DNA of 64,000 nt, taken from the NCBI RefSeq assembly GCF_900185645.1, contig NZ_FYAM01000011.1, forward strand, positions 62,001-126,000, in the 5' to 3' direction. This document shows, in pieces, positions 44,015-53,608 of the stretch; position 1 is the first letter of the stretch; each line of letters starts with the position of its first letter. The translations under genes were made by a program, and so were the position numbers. The notes below the pieces were generated by a model. It saw only the letters and a list, made by a program, of their open reading frames with translations, ran no database searches and had not been told where the DNA came from. Source of the DNA: Clostridium sp. BSD9I1 (GTDB lineage: Bacteria > Bacillota > Clostridia > Clostridiales > Clostridiaceae).

Positions 44015-45955
44015 TTAATATTGTCTAGCCTTATCAATGTTTTCTCTTAATTTTTTATATGTCTCTTGTATCTTTTCCTTATGGGATACCTCTGCCACTC
44101 CTACTCTCCACCAAGATCCATATCCATGAACCATGGTCTTAGGAAGTACTTTTATATCTATTAATGTAGAAACTTTCTGCTTCTTAGAATCAATTATAGC
44201 TTCCTTTAATTCTTCTATAGTTTTAACAGTATAGGTCTTGCATCCATAAGCCGCTGCATTCATAGCAAAATCTATCGGAACAAATCCTCCATCAAGCTTT
44301 CCTGTTTCTTCATTTCTAAATCTAAATTCTGTTCCAAAGCTTCCCATTCCATTTCCTATTTGAAGATTATTTATACAGCCAAATGTCATATTATCAAATA
44401 CAATTACATTTATCTTTTTTCTTTCTTGAATAGAAGTTATTAGCTCTGAATGAAGCATCATGTAGGACCCATCTCCAAGAAGTGTATATACTTCCTTATC
44501 AGGTTCAGCTATTTTTACGCCTAAACTTGCATTTACTTCATATCCCATGCAGGAATAGCCATATTCCATATGATATGTGTTAGCTCCCTTTGCCCTCCAA
44601 ACCCTCTGCAAATCTCCTGGAAGGCTTCCTGATGCTCCAACAACTATATCCTTATCAGTAAGCATTTCATTTAATACACCTAATACTCTTGACTGAGTGA
44701 GGCTGGAACCAGTTATCTTTTTAAACTCTTCAAATACAGCCTTTTGGTCAAGGTCATCATTTACTTCAGGGACAAAGTCTTCACCACTGTATTCTACGCT
44801 GTACACTCTATCCACTTCTGCATTTAATGCATCTTTAGCAGTTCTTATCTCAGTTGTATAGGCTGATTTATATTCTGCTTTCTCAAGTTCTACTCTCAAG
44901 TCTTCTAAAGCAGCTTTAGCATCAGCTGTAACCCTTACACCGTCTAATTTATAAGCATCAAAGGCTGCTATATTGATGTTTAAGAAGCTTACATGAGGGT
45001 TTTGGAATATCCATTTTGATGATGTAGTAAAATCCGTATATCTAGTACCCACACCAATGATAAGGTCTGCTTCCTTAGCAATAGTGTTGGCAGCTAGGCT
45101 TCCTGTTTCTCCTATACCGCCCATGTTTAATTCGTGATCCCATACTATTGCGCTTTTTCCTGCTTGAGTTTCCCCAAAGGGTATGTTGAATTTTTCAGCA
45201 AAGGTTTTAAGTGCTTCTGCCGCTTCCGAGTATCTAACTCCGCCGCCGCATATAAGCATTGGTTTCCTTTTCTTTGTGATAAGACTTACTGCATCCGCGA
45301 TCATTTCATTTGTGGCAGGTGTTCTTTCTATTCTATGAACTCTCTTTTGAAAGAAGTATTCAGGATAATCATAAGCTTCACCCTGCACATCTTGAGGAAG
45401 GGCTAATGTAACAGCACCAGTATCTGCAGGACTTGTAAGTACTCTCATAGCGTTTATACATGCTGACATAAGCTGCTCCGGTCTTGATATTCTATCCCAG
45501 TACTTACTTACTGCCTTAAAGGCATCATTTGTACTGATGTTTAAGTTGTAAAATTGTTCTACCTGTTGAAGAACTGGATCAGGCTGTCTTGTTGCATACA
45601 CGTCTCCTGGCAAAAATAATACAGGAATTCTATTTGCAGTTGCAGTTGCCGCTGCAGTTACCATATTTGCTGCACCTGGACCAACAGATGAAGTACAAGC
45701 GTAAATTTGTTTTCTATGCTTTTGTTTTGCAAACCCCATAGCTGCATGAGCCATTCCCTGCTCATTTCTTCCTTGATGAACTATCAGGTCCTCCGGATCC
45801 TGTTCTAATGCCTGCCCAAGTCCTAATACATTTCCATGTCCAAATACCGTAAATATACCTTTTACAAATTTGCTCTCTATTCCATCAAACTCTACATACT
45901 GATTGTCTAAAAACTTAATAAGAGCTTGTGCCATTGTAAGCCTTATAGTCTTCAT
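44015..45955 (-). CDS. iolD: Trihydroxycyclohexane-1,2-dione hydrolase
   Basis: 646 residues, ThDP-dependent enzyme of the acetolactate synthase fold. [15 protein letters not shown] near the N-terminus and [12 protein letters not shown] (catalytic glutamate) are IolD hallmarks; [15 protein letters not shown]…N is the ThDP/metal motif. It opens the ring of 3D-trihydroxycyclohexane-1,2-dione to 5-deoxy-glucuronate. Start has GAGGTG upstream; gap to iolB is 15 bases. Confidence 0.94.
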   Translation of the reverse strand: MKTIRLTMAQALIKFLDNQYVEFDGIESKFVKGIFTVFGHGNVLGLGQALEQDPEDLIVHQGRNEQGMAHAAMGFAKQKHRKQIYACTSSVGPGAANMVTAAATATANRIPVLFLPGDVYATRQPDPVLQQVEQFYNLNISTNDAFKAVSKYWDRISRPEQLMSACINAMRVLTSPADTGAVTLALPQDVQGEAYDYPEYFFQKRVHRIERTPATNEMIADAVSLITKKRKPMLICGGGVRYSEAAEALKTFAEKFNIPFGETQAGKSAIVWDHELNMGGIGETGSLAANTIAKEADLIIGVGTRYTDFTTSSKWIFQNPHVSFLNINIAAFDAYKLDGVRVTADAKAALEDLRVELEKAEYKSAYTTEIRTAKDALNAEVDRVYSVEYSGEDFVPEVNDDLDQKAVFEEFKKITGSSLTQSRVLGVLNEMLTDKDIVVGASGSLPGDLQRVWRAKGANTYHMEYGYSCMGYEVNASLGVKIAEPDKEVYTLLGDGSYMMLHSELITSIQERKKINVIVFDNMTFGCINNLQIGNGMGSFGTEFRFRNEETGKLDGGFVPIDFAMNAAAYGCKTYTVKTIEELKEAIIDSKKQKVSTLIDIKVLPKTMVHGYGSWWRVGVAEVSHKEKIQETYKKLRENIDKARQY

Positions 45956-45970
45956 ATTTTCACCTCATTT

Positions 45971-46765
45971 TTATTTATCTGGCCAAATTTTGGCATCCTT
46001 ATCTGTAAGCCATAAATGCTCTGGAACAAATACTGGAGTTATATATGGATTTCCATCTATGTGTCTTATTACCCATATATAGTACATTGCATATCCTGGT
46101 GCACTTACCTGTGGATGAGTTACATCATCTAATATCTTTACTGCATCATTGTGTTTTAATTTAACCACGTCTTCACCAAGCTCTGAAAATCCATATCCAT
46201 TTTCGGGATTAAATTTATAGAAGTATATTTCTGGCTGCGGATGGTGATGTGGTGGGTAACTTGACCACTTACCTGGATAATCTATATCCTCTCCTATAAC
46301 TAAGTTTGAATAAGGAGCATTTGAATGATCAAAAACTGTTCTCACTATTCTTGTACAAGCTTCCTTCATTGTGCCAGCGCCGCGATTTTCACTTCTGCAT
46401 TCTTTGTTTGTGTAAAATTTTGATTCAAATATAGTATCATTGGTGGTTTTAGTAACACATATTTCTGTATCCTCTGAAACTCCAGTGATTTTCACTTCTA
46501 CACCTTTAGGTACATGAAGCACCCAAGGATCTTCATCAAAACATGAATTTCTAAGTGCTGTTTCTTTTTTATCCTCGAACTCAAAAATTACTTCTCCTGT
46601 AATTAAAAGAAACACTCTTTCCTTTTCATCTTTATCTATATAGACCTGTTCTTTCCCAAGCCTTAATATTCCAAAGTCCATCATGGTATTATGTTCTGTT
46701 TCATCCATAGTAGTTATTGGATTGTATCCAAATTTAAAACCCTCATTCTGTCTAATTCTAAGCAT
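45971..46765 (-). CDS. iolB: 5-deoxy-glucuronate isomerase
   Basis: 264 residues, two cupin domains. HHHPQPEIYFYKF (metal histidines and glutamate) and THPQVSAPGYAMYY near the C-terminus match IolB. It isomerises 5-deoxy-D-glucuronate to 5-dehydro-2-deoxy-D-gluconate. In standard clusters the next steps are IolC kinase and IolJ aldolase; neither is here. Instead the gene directly follows the transketolase pair by 27 bases. Confidence 0.93.
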   Translation of the reverse strand: MLRIRQNEGFKFGYNPITTMDETEHNTMMDFGILRLGKEQVYIDKDEKERVFLLITGEVIFEFEDKKETALRNSCFDEDPWVLHVPKGVEVKITGVSEDTEICVTKTTNDTIFESKFYTNKECRSENRGAGTMKEACTRIVRTVFDHSNAPYSNLVIGEDIDYPGKWSSYPPHHHPQPEIYFYKFNPENGYGFSELGEDVVKLKHNDAVKILDDVTHPQVSAPGYAMYYIWVIRHIDGNPYITPVFVPEHLWLTDKDAKIWPDK

Positions 46766-46792
46766 GACTTTTCACCTCTTATTTATATTTAT

Positions 46793-47764
46793 TCACTTGC
46801 TTTTTCTCTCTACTGCCTTTTTAACCTTTGCCATAATATCACTATAGGTAAGGTTATATTCCTCTTTTAAATAATCCACAGGTCCCACTTGACCAAATCT
46901 GTCCTGGACTCCAACCCTTTCTAAAGGTACTGGCATATTTTCTGTTATAACTTCTGCAACTGCAGAGCCAAGACCATTTATAATACTGTGGTTTTCACAA
47001 GTTACTATTGCTCCTGTTTCTTCTGCACACCTAACTACAGCTTCCTTATCTATTGGTTTTATTGTGAACATATTTAAAACTCTTACGGAAATTCCTTCTT
47101 TCTCTAATTCTTCAGCTGCCTTTAATGCTTCTTCTACCATTATTCCTGTAGCAAATATTGTTACATCTTTTCCGTCTCTTAAAGGTACTGCCTTTCCTAT
47201 TTCAAAGGTTGAGCCTTTTTCGTATATCTTTACAGGATTTTTTCTTAAGAGCCTTGTATAAAAAACTCCATACTTATCTGCAATTTGTTCTAAAACATCC
47301 TTAAGCATAGCATTGTCTACAGGTTCTATTATTGTTATATTAGGAATGTTTCTAAGTATCCCCATATCTTCAAAGGGCATATGGGTTCCTCCATTATAGG
47401 CTGCAGTGACCCCAGGGTCGCTGCCAGTTATTTTTACATTAAGCTTTGCATAAGCACAGGATATAAAAATTTGATCAAAACATCTTCTTGTTGCAAAGGG
47501 CGCAAAGCTGTGTGCAAAAGGTATTATCCCCACAGCAGACATTCCCGCTGCCACTCCAACCATATTTGCTTCTTGAATCCCTACATCAAAAGTTCTTTCT
47601 GGATAAGCCTTTTGAAAAGGCATCATTCCCATGGAATTCATTAAATCAGCGTCAAGTGCAACTATATTTTCATTTTTAGAAGCAAGCTCCATAAGAGTTT
47701 TACAATACATATCTCTCATTGCTACTTCTTCAATTATTCTTTTTTCAGCTAACTTTACGCCCAT
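46793..47764 (-). CDS. Transketolase C-terminal subunit
   Basis: 323 residues: pyrimidine-binding domain (about 15-180; DVGIQEANMVGVAAGMS with the catalytic Glu) and the C-terminal domain (about 190-320). It pairs with the N-terminal subunit, whose stop codon overlaps this start by one base, indicating translational coupling. Split transketolases are common in Firmicutes and are sometimes recruited to special pathways, for example the sulfoquinovose sulfo-TK route. Here I infer it cleaves 5-dehydro-2-deoxy-D-gluconate between C4 and C5. Confidence 0.9.
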   Translation of the reverse strand: MGVKLAEKRIIEEVAMRDMYCKTLMELASKNENIVALDADLMNSMGMMPFQKAYPERTFDVGIQEANMVGVAAGMSAVGIIPFAHSFAPFATRRCFDQIFISCAYAKLNVKITGSDPGVTAAYNGGTHMPFEDMGILRNIPNITIIEPVDNAMLKDVLEQIADKYGVFYTRLLRKNPVKIYEKGSTFEIGKAVPLRDGKDVTIFATGIMVEEALKAAEELEKEGISVRVLNMFTIKPIDKEAVVRCAEETGAIVTCENHSIINGLGSAVAEVITENMPVPLERVGVQDRFGQVGPVDYLKEEYNLTYSDIMAKVKKAVERKSK

Positions 47765-48609
47765 TATTTCATCACCTCTTCAATTTCTTTTTCCAGTACC
47801 TTTAAAGATTCTTCCATCTGCTCTTTGCTTACGTTCATATGGTGGTTATTTAGTACTCCCTCAGCAAAGCCGCAGCCTTTTCCCTTTATTGTGTCTAATA
47901 CTATTACTGATGGCTTTCCCTTATTTTCTTTAGCTTCTTTAATAGCACTGTAAATTTCCTCCACACTATGACCATCAATAGTTTGCTCATGCCACCCAAA
48001 GCTTTCAAATTTACTGCCTATATCACCCAAGTCATTTATATTTTTTGTGTAGCCATCAAGCTGCTGCTTATTACAATCAACAAAGGTTATAAGGTTATCT
48101 ATCTTTTGATGTGCAGCACACATTACAGCTTCCCACACCTGACCTTCCTGTATTTCTCCATCTCCAAGTATTAAGTAGGTATAATTATCTTTTCCTTTTA
48201 AGCGATTTCCAAGGGCTACTCCTAGTGCTGTAGAGGCCCCTTGTGCTAGAGAACCTGTGGTCATATCAATACCTATGGTTAAATTTCTATCACAATGGCT
48301 TGGAAAATGAGTTCCTGGTTTATTCAGTGTTAATAATTCTTCTTTATTAAAATATCCCCTTAGTGCTAGTGCTGAATATATAGCTGGACCAGCATGCCCC
48401 TTTGAGCATACCAGCCAGTCTCTATCTTCCCATCTTGGCTTTTTAGGGTCTATGTTCATAGTTCCACCGTAAAGTACTGCTATGGCATCTGCTACGGACA
48501 TGGCACCTCCAAGATGTCCAAATCCTAATGTGCCAATGGCTTTTAATGTTTCTATTCTTATATTTAAGGCAAAGGCCTTTAATTCTTTTATCTTTTCTTC
48601 ACTTATCAT
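47764..48609 (-). CDS. Transketolase N-terminal subunit
   Basis: 281 residues: ThDP diphosphate-binding domain with GDGEIQEGQVWEA…DCNKQQLDG (metal motif GDG…N), and SKGHAGPAIY and GSLAQGAS loops. It forms the cofactor site together with the C-terminal subunit. The order PGK, TK-N, TK-C, iolB places it at the junction of glycolysis-like and inositol genes. Gap to the PGK stop is 17 bases. Confidence 0.91.
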   Translation of the reverse strand: MISEEKIKELKAFALNIRIETLKAIGTLGFGHLGGAMSVADAIAVLYGGTMNIDPKKPRWEDRDWLVCSKGHAGPAIYSALALRGYFNKEELLTLNKPGTHFPSHCDRNLTIGIDMTTGSLAQGASTALGVALGNRLKGKDNYTYLILGDGEIQEGQVWEAVMCAAHQKIDNLITFVDCNKQQLDGYTKNINDLGDIGSKFESFGWHEQTIDGHSVEEIYSAIKEAKENKGKPSVIVLDTIKGKGCGFAEGVLNNHHMNVSKEQMEESLKVLEKEIEEVMK

Positions 48610-48626
48610 GCTGCACCTCCTGCTAC

Positions 48627-49877
48627 TTATTTAGCATTTTTCATTGCCTCTATTAAAGGAAGCTTTACTCCTGAAAGGAATCTAACCATGGCGCCTCCAG
48701 CAGTACATACATAATTTATTTTGCTGGTATCAATGAAGCGTTGTGCTGCGCTTACAGTGTCTCCTCCTCCTATAACGGAGTAACCTTTTGCTTCTGCTAT
48801 AGCATTCCATATAGCCTTAGTTCCATCTTCAAACATCTTATTTTCATACACTCCTGCAGGTCCATTGACGAAAATTGTACCTGCTTTAGATAATTCTTCT
48901 TCAAATATTTCTATAGTTCTGTGGCCTATATCCATAAAGGATTTATCCCTTGGTAAACCTTGTATACTTATTTCTTTTCTTGAACCATTTTCTTCATAAG
49001 CCAAATCCACAGGATATACTATCTTTTCTTCATAGTTTTCTAAATACTCTTTAGCTGGCTTTATAAATACATCCAGCTTTCTATCCTTAATGAATTTTTC
49101 ATTGGTCTTTCCTAAATCATATCCTTTTGCCATAAGCATGATATGTCCTGTTATTCCAGAACATAGTATCTTATCAGCACTGCCATTTTCTAAAACCTGT
49201 TTCATCATTCCAAAGGCATCAGATATTTTAAGTCCTCCAAGAACAAATACTGAAGGCTTCTCTGGAGTCTCCATAACCTTTGTAAGTGCACTTATCTCAT
49301 TGAACATCAAGTCCCCTGCTGCACTAGGAAGTATTTCCTGAAAAGCTACCATGGAAGGAGCATTTCTATGAGCTGCTGCAAAGGCATCATTAATATAACA
49401 ATCTACAATAGGTGCTAGACTTCTAACTAAATAAGTATTTAGCATTTCCTTTGGCTCCAGCTTTACAGCATCTTCAAAGGTTGATATTTCTTCTGACAAG
49501 TATCTTAGATTTCCTAGTAAAATGAGCTCTCCAGGTTTTAAACTTTTTACTGCCTCCTGTGCTGCTGGGCCACAAACGTCATCGATATATCTAACTTCTC
49601 TTCCCAGTCTTTCTGCCAGCTTTTGTGCATGTTCTTTCATAGACATTAAATTGTGATAGTCTAAGGTGTCTCCTTGATGAGCTATTATGGCTATTTTAGC
49701 TTCCTGCTCTATAAGATAATTTAATGTAGGAATACTTTTCTTTATCCTGTTTTCACTTACTATCTTCTTGGTATCAGGGTCAATTGGGGAATTTATATCA
49801 AGTCTTAAAAGCACAGTTTTATCTTTATAATTAAATTCTCTCATTGATCTTATTTTAGTTCCTACTTTTCCATCCAT
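48627..49877 (-). CDS. Archaeal-type phosphoglycerate kinase paralogue
   Basis: 416 residues. PGK motifs are present in their archaeal form: LRLDINSPIDP (Arg25, Asp27, Asn29), AHQGDT, NDAFAAAHRNAPS, LGGLKISDAFG (Lys), and GGGDTVSA. Bacterial PGKs read closer to VRVDFNVP and HLGRP. It would move an acyl phosphate to ADP. Starts at ATG 49877 (GGAG eight bases upstream), overlapping the GAPDH stop by 16 bases. It is likely not the glycolytic PGK, and I infer it acts on malyl phosphate. Confidence 0.87.
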   Translation of the reverse strand: MDGKVGTKIRSMREFNYKDKTVLLRLDINSPIDPDTKKIVSENRIKKSIPTLNYLIEQEAKIAIIAHQGDTLDYHNLMSMKEHAQKLAERLGREVRYIDDVCGPAAQEAVKSLKPGELILLGNLRYLSEEISTFEDAVKLEPKEMLNTYLVRSLAPIVDCYINDAFAAAHRNAPSMVAFQEILPSAAGDLMFNEISALTKVMETPEKPSVFVLGGLKISDAFGMMKQVLENGSADKILCSGITGHIMLMAKGYDLGKTNEKFIKDRKLDVFIKPAKEYLENYEEKIVYPVDLAYEENGSRKEISIQGLPRDKSFMDIGHRTIEIFEEELSKAGTIFVNGPAGVYENKMFEDGTKAIWNAIAEAKGYSVIGGGDTVSAAQRFIDTSKINYVCTAGGAMVRFLSGVKLPLIEAMKNAK

Positions 49878-50890
49878 TTTCCCAACTCCAAATATTTATT
49901 TGTCTCATAAACCCCTTCTGCTCCGTCAGTTTGCATTTCCATAGCCGCTCTTATAGCATCCATATTTTCTGGTATAACTACAGCTTCCTGTGGAATGTTT
50001 ATTGCAAACATTATATCTTTACCTGATTTAACTACTGATTCTTCAAATAGTGCTATTTCATACATATCTCCTCTTGGATTGCCTAAATCTCTTGCATATC
50101 TAAATAGGGAAGCATTTCCTTGGAATCCATCGGCAAGTCTTACCACTCTTATTCTTGGATGTTTGCTAAAAGCTTCTAATAGCTCTTCCTTTGATATATC
50201 CTTCTTAGGGGTAGCAACTACAGTAATTATGTGTCCATGTGTTACTGGTGTATGAACTAATATTCCAGTAGCTTCAACATGGGGCATTATTGTCATAAGA
50301 TCTAGTGCTTGATGACTTGGTGCTTTGTCTACTTGAAGCGCATTTGTAAGTCCTCTGTGATAATCACCTGGGTCAGCCACACGTCTTATAATTGTAATTG
50401 CAACTTTTTCAACACCAACTAGTTTGTCTAAGCAATCAACTGCTCTTATAAGTCCAGTTGTATTACAGGATGTTAATTTTAAAAATTGTTTCCCAACACC
50501 CTTTTCATAGTTTGCATAACCATGGAAGAATACATCAGCAACGCTGTTTTTTTCTCCCCCCTGAAATATTGCCTTTTTGTTGTATTTTGTATAAATCTCT
50601 TTATTCTTTGCTCCAATTCCTGCACTGGTTGCATCAAGCATTATATCTACTTTTTGAACTAAATCCTCAAGTGTTCCACTTATCTTTATTCCAGCCTCAT
50701 CAAATAATTTTTGATTATCTGGAAGCGAATTATATAAATCATATGGCATTCCTTTTTCCTTTAATGCTCTTACAGATAATGTAGGTGCAACATCTGCAAC
50801 TCCTACAAGCTCCATGTCCTTTTGCATAGCAACCCCATCTGCTAGTCTTTGTCCAATAACTCCATATCCTGCAACTCCAACTTTAATCAT
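49862..50890 (-). CDS. Archaeal-type (type II) glyceraldehyde-3-P dehydrogenase paralogue
   Basis: 342 residues. GVAGYGVIGQRLADG Rossmann loop, IFQGGEK, and the SCNTT catalytic Cys142 are the archaeal/type II GAPDH pattern, distinct from bacterial SCTTN. Arg169/Arg170 (IIRRVAD) are kept. The usual SHH of archaeal enzymes is SHQ here (His193, Gln194), a change in the substrate pocket that suggests a different aldehyde. It would oxidise and phosphorylate an aldehyde using NAD(P) and Pi. I infer D-malate semialdehyde, which replaces the C3 phosphate of G3P with a carboxylate. Ribosome binding site TAGGAGG. Confidence 0.87.
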   Translation of the reverse strand: MIKVGVAGYGVIGQRLADGVAMQKDMELVGVADVAPTLSVRALKEKGMPYDLYNSLPDNQKLFDEAGIKISGTLEDLVQKVDIMLDATSAGIGAKNKEIYTKYNKKAIFQGGEKNSVADVFFHGYANYEKGVGKQFLKLTSCNTTGLIRAVDCLDKLVGVEKVAITIIRRVADPGDYHRGLTNALQVDKAPSHQALDLMTIMPHVEATGILVHTPVTHGHIITVVATPKKDISKEELLEAFSKHPRIRVVRLADGFQGNASLFRYARDLGNPRGDMYEIALFEESVVKSGKDIMFAINIPQEAVVIPENMDAIRAAMEMQTDGAEGVYETNKYLELGKWMEK

Positions 50891-50979
50891 ATTACATAAC
50901 CTCCTAAAATTTATATTTATTTACAACCACCTATTCAGGTGTAATATCTGTTTTTCTAACAGCTCCATTTTAACTAATA

Positions 50980-51999
50980 CTATGCTGCTTGAGTTTTTGC
51001 TTTCTTTTCAGCTTGTCTTCTTAATACGTCTACATAAACAGCTCCAATGATAACTACACCAATTGCTATAGCCTGAACATCGGCAGATACTCCAAGAAGG
51101 TTAAGTCCATTTCTTAATACTGCCATTATCATAGCTCCAATAAGAGTTCCCCATACTGTACCTGAACCTCCCATAAAGGATGCTCCACCTATGATACATG
51201 CTGCTATTGCATCTAACTCATAATCCAGACCTGCTAGTGGGAACGTTGCATTAACTCTACCTGTAAGCACTATTCCAGCTATAGCTGACATAGCTCCACA
51301 AAGCACATAAGCACGAACCAAAGTTTTATCTACATTTATACCTGAAAGTTTTGCAGCATCAAGATTTCCTCCAACTGCATATATATATCTTCCTTGTGCA
51401 GTTTTGTTTAGGAAAATTGAAAATCCTACAAACACAATTATTACTAAAATAAAGCTTATTGGTATTGGTCCAATGAAACCATTTCCCAAAAATTGAACTG
51501 ACTTTGGAAATCCTGATAGCGGTGATGCTCCTGTTAAAATAAGTGCAAGTCCTCTTGCCACGTTTTTTGTTCCAAGGGTTGATATAAATGGATGTGGAAG
51601 TCTAAGTTTAGTAAGTAAAATTCCATTTAAATAACCAAGTCCTGTCCCAGCTGCAAGACATAATACCATAGCTAGATATGGGTTCATATGCCACTTAATT
51701 ATTGCAACTCCCATAAGGCAAGTTGACAGTGCAACATTTGATCCAACTGAGTTGTCTATACCAGCCGTTAATATTACTAAAAGCATACCTACTGATATCA
51801 AACTATTAATAGCTGATTGCCTGGCAATATTCATAACATTTGTCAGTGTAAAGAATTGCTCTGATGCAATTGCAAGACCAATACATAAAAGAATTAATCC
51901 AAGAAGGGACCCAAACTTACTAATTGTATCTTTTACTGACTTTTTATCAGAACTTTGAAATCTTTCTCTTTTTTCATTTTCTAATCCAGTATTATTCAT
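50980..51999 (-). CDS. Ribose-type ABC transporter permease (inositol inferred)
   Basis: 339 residues from ATG 51999, which has GGGGGAGG nine bases upstream; ATG 52026 is inside the ATPase gene and less well placed. About ten helices of the RbsC/branched-chain family: AGIDNSVGSNVALS, GTKNVARGLALILTG and AIAACIIGGASFMGGSGT. Forms a homodimer channel with the RbsA-type ATPase. Substrate taken to be an inositol from the operon content; not proven. Confidence 0.87.
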   Translation of the reverse strand: MNNTGLENEKRERFQSSDKKSVKDTISKFGSLLGLILLCIGLAIASEQFFTLTNVMNIARQSAINSLISVGMLLVILTAGIDNSVGSNVALSTCLMGVAIIKWHMNPYLAMVLCLAAGTGLGYLNGILLTKLRLPHPFISTLGTKNVARGLALILTGASPLSGFPKSVQFLGNGFIGPIPISFILVIIVFVGFSIFLNKTAQGRYIYAVGGNLDAAKLSGINVDKTLVRAYVLCGAMSAIAGIVLTGRVNATFPLAGLDYELDAIAACIIGGASFMGGSGTVWGTLIGAMIMAVLRNGLNLLGVSADVQAIAIGVVIIGAVYVDVLRRQAEKKAKTQAA

Positions 52000-52003
52000 A
52001 CAC

Positions 52004-53497
52004 CTATACCTCCCCCGATGCTGCACGCATTATATTTTCCTGATTTGCATCTTTTCTACTTATTTCAGCTGTTATTTCCCCCTCATGCATAACATAAACT
52101 CTATCACTCATTCCAAGTATCTCAGGAAGCTCTGAAGAGACAATGATTACTGCACAGTTTTGCTTTATAAGTGAATTTAAAACATTATAAACCTCAACCT
52201 TTGCTCCAACATCAATTCCTCTTGTAGGTTCATCAAATATAAAGATATTAGCTTTGGTATTAAGCCACTTAGCTATAACAACTTTCTGCTGATTTCCTCC
52301 ACTTAACTGTCTTACAATAAAATCTTCTGAAGGAGGATTTATGTTTAGCTTCTTTATATTTTCTTTAGTTAATTCTTTAAGCTTTTTAATATTTAAAAGC
52401 ATTCCAGATGAACTTTTGTCATAAGAAGCTATATTAGTATTAAAATCTATCGTGTTATCAAGTACCAACCCTTGTCCTTTTCTATCCTCAGTCAAAAATG
52501 CAATCCCATTTTTCATTGCATCCTTTGGGCAGGTTATCTTAACTTTCTTACCATTTATATATATCTCTCCCGAGTCATACTCATCTGCTCCAAATATGGC
52601 TCTCATAACCTCTGTTCTTCCTGCACCTACAAGGCCTGAAAAGCCAACAATTTCTCCTCTTTTAACGTTAAAAGATATGTTTTTAAATACACCTCTTCTA
52701 TTTAAGCTTTCAACTCTTAATGCCTCTTCATTGGCATTAGATTCTACTTTTGGATACTGCTGTTCTAAATTACGTCCAACCATAAGTCTTATAAGTCCAT
52801 TTATATCTACCTTATCTATATCTAAAGTATCTATCTTTCGTCCATCTCTCATTACTGTAACTCTATCGCATATTTCCATTACCTCGTCCAGTCTGTGAGA
52901 TATATAAATAACTGCTATTCCCTTATTTTTTAATTCTTTAACTGTTTTTAATAATTCCTTAACTTCTCTTTCTGCGAGGCTTGAAGTAGGTTCATCCATA
53001 ATTAAAAGCTTAGTTTTAACACTTAGTGCCTTAGCAATTTCCACCATCTGCTGCTGCCCGATACCAAGCTTTGCAACATTAATTTTTGTATCAATTTTCT
53101 GACCCAGTTCTTCTAAAAGCTCTTCCGCCTTTTGTCTCATAACACCTATATCTAAAAGTCCTTTATTTCCGTTTTTCTTAATTTCCCTGCCTAGAAATAC
53201 ATTTTCTGCTACAGAAAGCTGTTTAACTATATTAAGTTCTTGATAAATAGCTGTTATTCCATAATTCATGGCATCTCTTGGTCCCTTGATGTTTGATTCT
53301 TTTCCCTCGATAATTATTTGCCCCGTTTCGTTTTTATGCGCACCAGTAAGTATCTTTATTAAGGTTGACTTACCTGCTCCATTTTCACCTACAAGTCCAT
53401 GTACTTCTCCGGGATATATTTCTAAGTCAACTGAATCCAGTGCTCTAACTCCAGGGAAAACTTTAGATACACCCTTTAATTCCAAAAATGGCTGCAT
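52004..53497 (-). CDS. Ribose-type ABC transporter ATP-binding protein (two domains)
   Basis: 497 residues from ATG 53497; ATG 53518 is an alternative but lacks a ribosome binding site. Two ABC domains (about 5-235 and 250-495). First: Walker A GENGAGKST, LGIGQQQM signature, LLIMDEPTSSL. Second: the relaxed Walker A GLVGAGRTE normal for this family, LSGGNQQK and FDEPTRGIDVG. Energises sugar/inositol uptake. Confidence 0.9.
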   Translation of the reverse strand: MQPFLELKGVSKVFPGVRALDSVDLEIYPGEVHGLVGENGAGKSTLIKILTGAHKNETGQIIIEGKESNIKGPRDAMNYGITAIYQELNIVKQLSVAENVFLGREIKKNGNKGLLDIGVMRQKAEELLEELGQKIDTKINVAKLGIGQQQMVEIAKALSVKTKLLIMDEPTSSLAEREVKELLKTVKELKNKGIAVIYISHRLDEVMEICDRVTVMRDGRKIDTLDIDKVDINGLIRLMVGRNLEQQYPKVESNANEEALRVESLNRRGVFKNISFNVKRGEIVGFSGLVGAGRTEVMRAIFGADEYDSGEIYINGKKVKITCPKDAMKNGIAFLTEDRKGQGLVLDNTIDFNTNIASYDKSSSGMLLNIKKLKELTKENIKKLNINPPSEDFIVRQLSGGNQQKVVIAKWLNTKANIFIFDEPTRGIDVGAKVEVYNVLNSLIKQNCAVIIVSSELPEILGMSDRVYVMHEGEITAEISRKDANQENIMRAASGEV

Positions 53498-53532
53498 ATA
53501 ACCTAACACCCCATTCATTTATTATTTAAATA

Positions 53533-53565
53533 ATTGAATCCAAGTTGTTAAAGCTTGGATTCAAT
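53533..53565 (-). other. Twelve-bp hairpin between the binding-protein and ATPase genes
   Basis: ATTGAATCCAAG and CTTGGATTCAAT are perfectly complementary with a 9-base loop and no long U-run. In ABC operons such elements lower downstream expression or protect the upstream mRNA, giving excess binding protein. Confidence 0.75.
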
Positions 53566-53608
53566 CTAGTTAAATTCCCCAATTATTTTTCTAATAAATT
53601 ACCCAAAA

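Noticed and set aside
46793-48609. Sulfoquinovose sulfo-TK pathway
   Set aside because: Split transketolase fits, but sulfoquinovosidase, sulfosugar isomerase and sulfonate exporter genes are missing while iolBDEG are present.
46793-50890. Glycolytic gap-pgk plus pentose-phosphate transketolase as a housekeeping cluster
   Set aside because: Archaeal-type GAPDH/PGK, absence of tpiA/gpmI/eno, and embedding within iol genes argue against housekeeping glycolysis.
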